Notes under the pieces: model-generated
Database searches by the model: none
The model's input: only the letters and a program-made list of their open reading frames with translations
Told to the model about the DNA's origin: nothing
DNA from: Diploscapter coronatus
Lineage: Eukaryota; Nematoda; Chromadorea; Rhabditida; Rhabditidae
Direction of reading: 5' to 3'
Assembly: GCA_964036155.1 (NCBI GenBank)
Contig: OZ038423.1
Span: 47,817,249 to 47,881,248, forward strand
Length of the DNA: 64,000 bases
Program-made: the position numbers and the translations under genes
In this document: piece by piece, positions 61,673-64,000 of the stretch
Layout of the letters: each line of letters starts with the position of its first letter
Numbering within the stretch: the first letter of the stretch is position 1

Positions 61673-64000
61673 CTAATTAACGTTCTCATATCTCCTCAGC
61701 AAGTGGCTAACGATGCCTCCAGCATTGAGATGATCCAATTCTGCCGCCTGCTCGACGGTTAACGGAGTTCTCTGACGACCGACTGCGCATTGAATTCGAA
61801 TTTCCTCGGAGTGCTGGAAATGTTAAAATCAGTTTAATTGAGCTTCAAATACTATCAAATTAAAATAGAACAATGATTCTATAACTCATTATCGTATCGA
61901 GTACCCCTTATTTAAAATAGTAAAACAATTACATCAGGATCCTGACAGACGGTGTATTTTCTCGATTTGCGTTTAGCATTGTCCAGTTTCGAGTAGCGGC
62001 GTTCGATCCTGATTTATCAATTTATCTTTGGCAAAATATTGATTTCCTACTGTTTTGGTGGTTCGATCAGAAGTGGGGAATCATCCAATCTTGTCAGAGA
62101 CTTTGACCGAAGTCTGTTGATGTCTGCTTCCGTCTAAATTTTAGGAAAAGTTAGAATTTTATCTTTGTTGCATCCCCAATTCTATCGTATACGAAAATTC
62201 TAAAATAATTTATAATGATAATCAAAGTACTATTAATAAGGTAACAGATGACTATTATAAAATATACACACTTTACATTTATAGAGTTAGTTTGGCATTT
62301 ACATACCCTGCTCCCATTTGGAGAACTTCTATCCTCCGTCTTCCTCGTTTGAGAGACGAGTTCATCTAGTCGTTTTACTGCGTTGACGCTGTCGGGTCGA
62401 TTGGCGCAGGCACCCGCTGCGCCCGCGGCAATTGCACCCGCCTTGGCGCTGATCAAGGGGATAGAGGAGGAGTGCATGCCTGAGGAGGGCTAGAAAAAGA
62501 ATTGTTAGGAAATGTCGATATTTGGAGTTTTTGAAGATTACCCTTTCACGAATCTGATTTTAAGCATTCTATTGTAAAAGTTTCAGCGTTTTAGAAGTAG
62601 CATTCAACATTATGATTCTCATTACTACCTCTTGCTTGTTTGGAAAAGTATCTCTAAAGAAATAACCTTATTAGTATCGCCGAATGACACGAGTTCTTTG
62701 TAGAGTTGGTCGAACGTCTTTTCGATTTCTTCCTCGGCGATTCGCCTGCTTGAGACGGATCGGTACGAAGACGGGATCTGAAAAATCATAATGAATTTTT
62801 AGGTAAATAGAAAAAAAGTCCTACTTCCGAGTGTCTCGGCGGTAGATGCTTCTTGTTTCTGGCCTGATGGAATCGACTTCTGGATGACAGCACGTTCTCG
62901 CTGGTCGGTTGGGAAGACGATGTAGTGGAATTTCCAGCGTCAATCATCGAGATCTAGAAATTTGTCTCGATATTTTAAAAAGAATATTTTTAGATGATAC
63001 CACACGACTTCACGAAGCTTTATTATTAGATATATTTGAAATATATAAATTTCTGTAGCATATATATTATTTTAAAATCCTACATCATCCAAGTCAATAG
63101 CGGCTGCGGACACGGTTCTACTGACTGAGGAACGATTGGAGTGGTGTGCATTCTGAAATATCCCAAACGTCGAATTTCGTTTATACAAATTGATTACGAT
63201 AAGATTCGGGGGAAATAATGAATGGTTTAATCAAGTTAGAAACCGGTTCTTCGGTTTCATTCCAGATATTATTGTATCATATTCTTACCAGATCACTCGT
63301 GCTCTGTCCCAAATGACATGTGCATCGCGGCTCATCTCCATCGTCTGTATAGATCGAATTGGTAGCCGAAACACTCGTCTTGGGTCCGTTACTACCGAGA
63401 AGTCTTGAAGCGGATAGACTTCTTCGACGAGCTTGAACGTTTGCCTGTTCAACACTCTTGCGACGCTTCTCGAGGTATTTGGGTACCTGAAATTATATAT
63501 TTCAAGAGATTTCACCTTTCCTTAAAATTGAATATTATTGAATGTAGACTAAATGCGTTAATCACTTTATTTCTTTCAAAATTCACCTTCTTATGATTCT
63601 TCAAAGAGACTTCTGCGAACTCTGGGCGTCCAAATGGGATCATCTTCGACGGCTGAGTGTTGTCCATGCTCAGCATCAATTGCTTAGTTTTCTCAGGTAT
63701 TTCCACAGCGTAATGATCCAGCATCATTCTCTTCAGCTCTGTCATCCAGATTCTTTTCTGATCTGTGGAGTTTGCCAGGAAGATGTATGCAGCCTTCGGA
63801 TTGTCGAAGGACAGGACTTGGAAGGCCAGGGGTTCGTCGGCACAGATCGATTCATTCAGCATCAAATTGGAGCACTAAAATAACAAAAGTCTAAAATAAT
63901 GTTTTTTTTCCCAAATAACCATGATATAATCCTTGCAAGTATACGAATTGGCTCTTTGTTTGACGATCAGCAACATTTCCTCGAAAAGGAAGAGCAGCCG
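61673..64000 (-). CDS. PLEKHG-like Rho GEF, C-terminal part (PH domain and tail)
   Basis: Ten exons seen, the first cut by the window edge: 63920-64000, 63587-63874, 63289-63486, 63084-63152, 62825-62953, 62667-62777, 62307-62489, 62051-62133, 61933-62008 and 61673-61813; 452 residues. The first 100 or so residues are the second half of a PH domain (LLFLFEEMLLIVKQRANSY; later FLANSTDQKRIWMTELKRMM), followed by LDHYAVEIPEKTKQLML. This order matches the PH domain after the Dbl-homology domain of PLEKHG Rho GEFs, which activate Rho-family GTPases. The Dbl domain itself would lie outside the window, so exchange activity is inferred. The tail is basic and Ser-rich, with an Ala/Gly run near SAKAGAIAAGAAGACA and no other domain recognised. 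Confidence 0.85.

Overview
The window looks like nematode nuclear DNA. It is AT-rich, and its genes are split into many short exons by introns of mostly 39-60 nt that end in TTTCAG-like acceptors. It encodes nematode-typical families (a ground-like domain protein and an innexin), and three genes sit head to tail with the spacing expected of an SL-trans-spliced operon. I reconstructed gene models by hand from splice signals, reading-phase continuity and family motifs. Twelve multi-exon genes (96 introns) are phase-consistent throughout. Two tRNA genes and several repeats or mobile elements were also found.

Layout, left to right. 35-1407 (+): 3' part of a ground-like domain gene, convergent with 2202-5790 (-), a complete innexin. 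5791-19249 is a 13.4 kb, mostly non-coding, AT-rich stretch with two weak orphan-gene candidates (12461-12868 and 17881-18631). 19250-23157 (+): an unrecognised single-pass membrane protein whose sixth intron holds a 2.17 kb near-perfect palindrome with 563 bp arms. A diverged third copy of the arm lies just past the gene. 23158-26934 is AT-rich, with a hAT-MITE-like relic and a tandem repeat of about 152 bp. 26935-27959 (+): a membrane RING-H2 protein with an in-frame 18 bp minisatellite. 28793-29261 (+): a doubtful small gene. 29601-35323 (+): a major-facilitator transporter with two tRNA-Ser(GCT) genes in one intron. It is convergent with 36441-39723 (-), a Cid1/GLD-2-type nucleotidyltransferase.

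40401-46959 (+) carries BSDC1-like, rpb-9 and lmtr-2 genes. AATAAA-to-acceptor gaps of about 110 and 140 nt suggest one operon, which would co-transcribe an RNA polymerase II subunit with a Ragulator (mTORC1) subunit. 46960-54994 is an 8 kb gene-poor stretch with an intact-looking 123 bp hAT-type MITE (8 bp target duplication). 54995-57719 (+): a class A GPCR. 58450-59651 (-): dolichol-phosphate mannose synthase dpm-1. 61673-64000 (-): C-terminal part of a PLEKHG-like Rho GEF that runs off the right edge.

The most unusual features are the long palindrome inside an intron (a possible dsRNA source), a relative abundance of GC-AG introns, the two intronic tRNA-Ser genes whose T-stems differ by compensatory changes, and the hAT MITE. 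I saw no evidence of a bacterial-type system, provirus or CRISPR.
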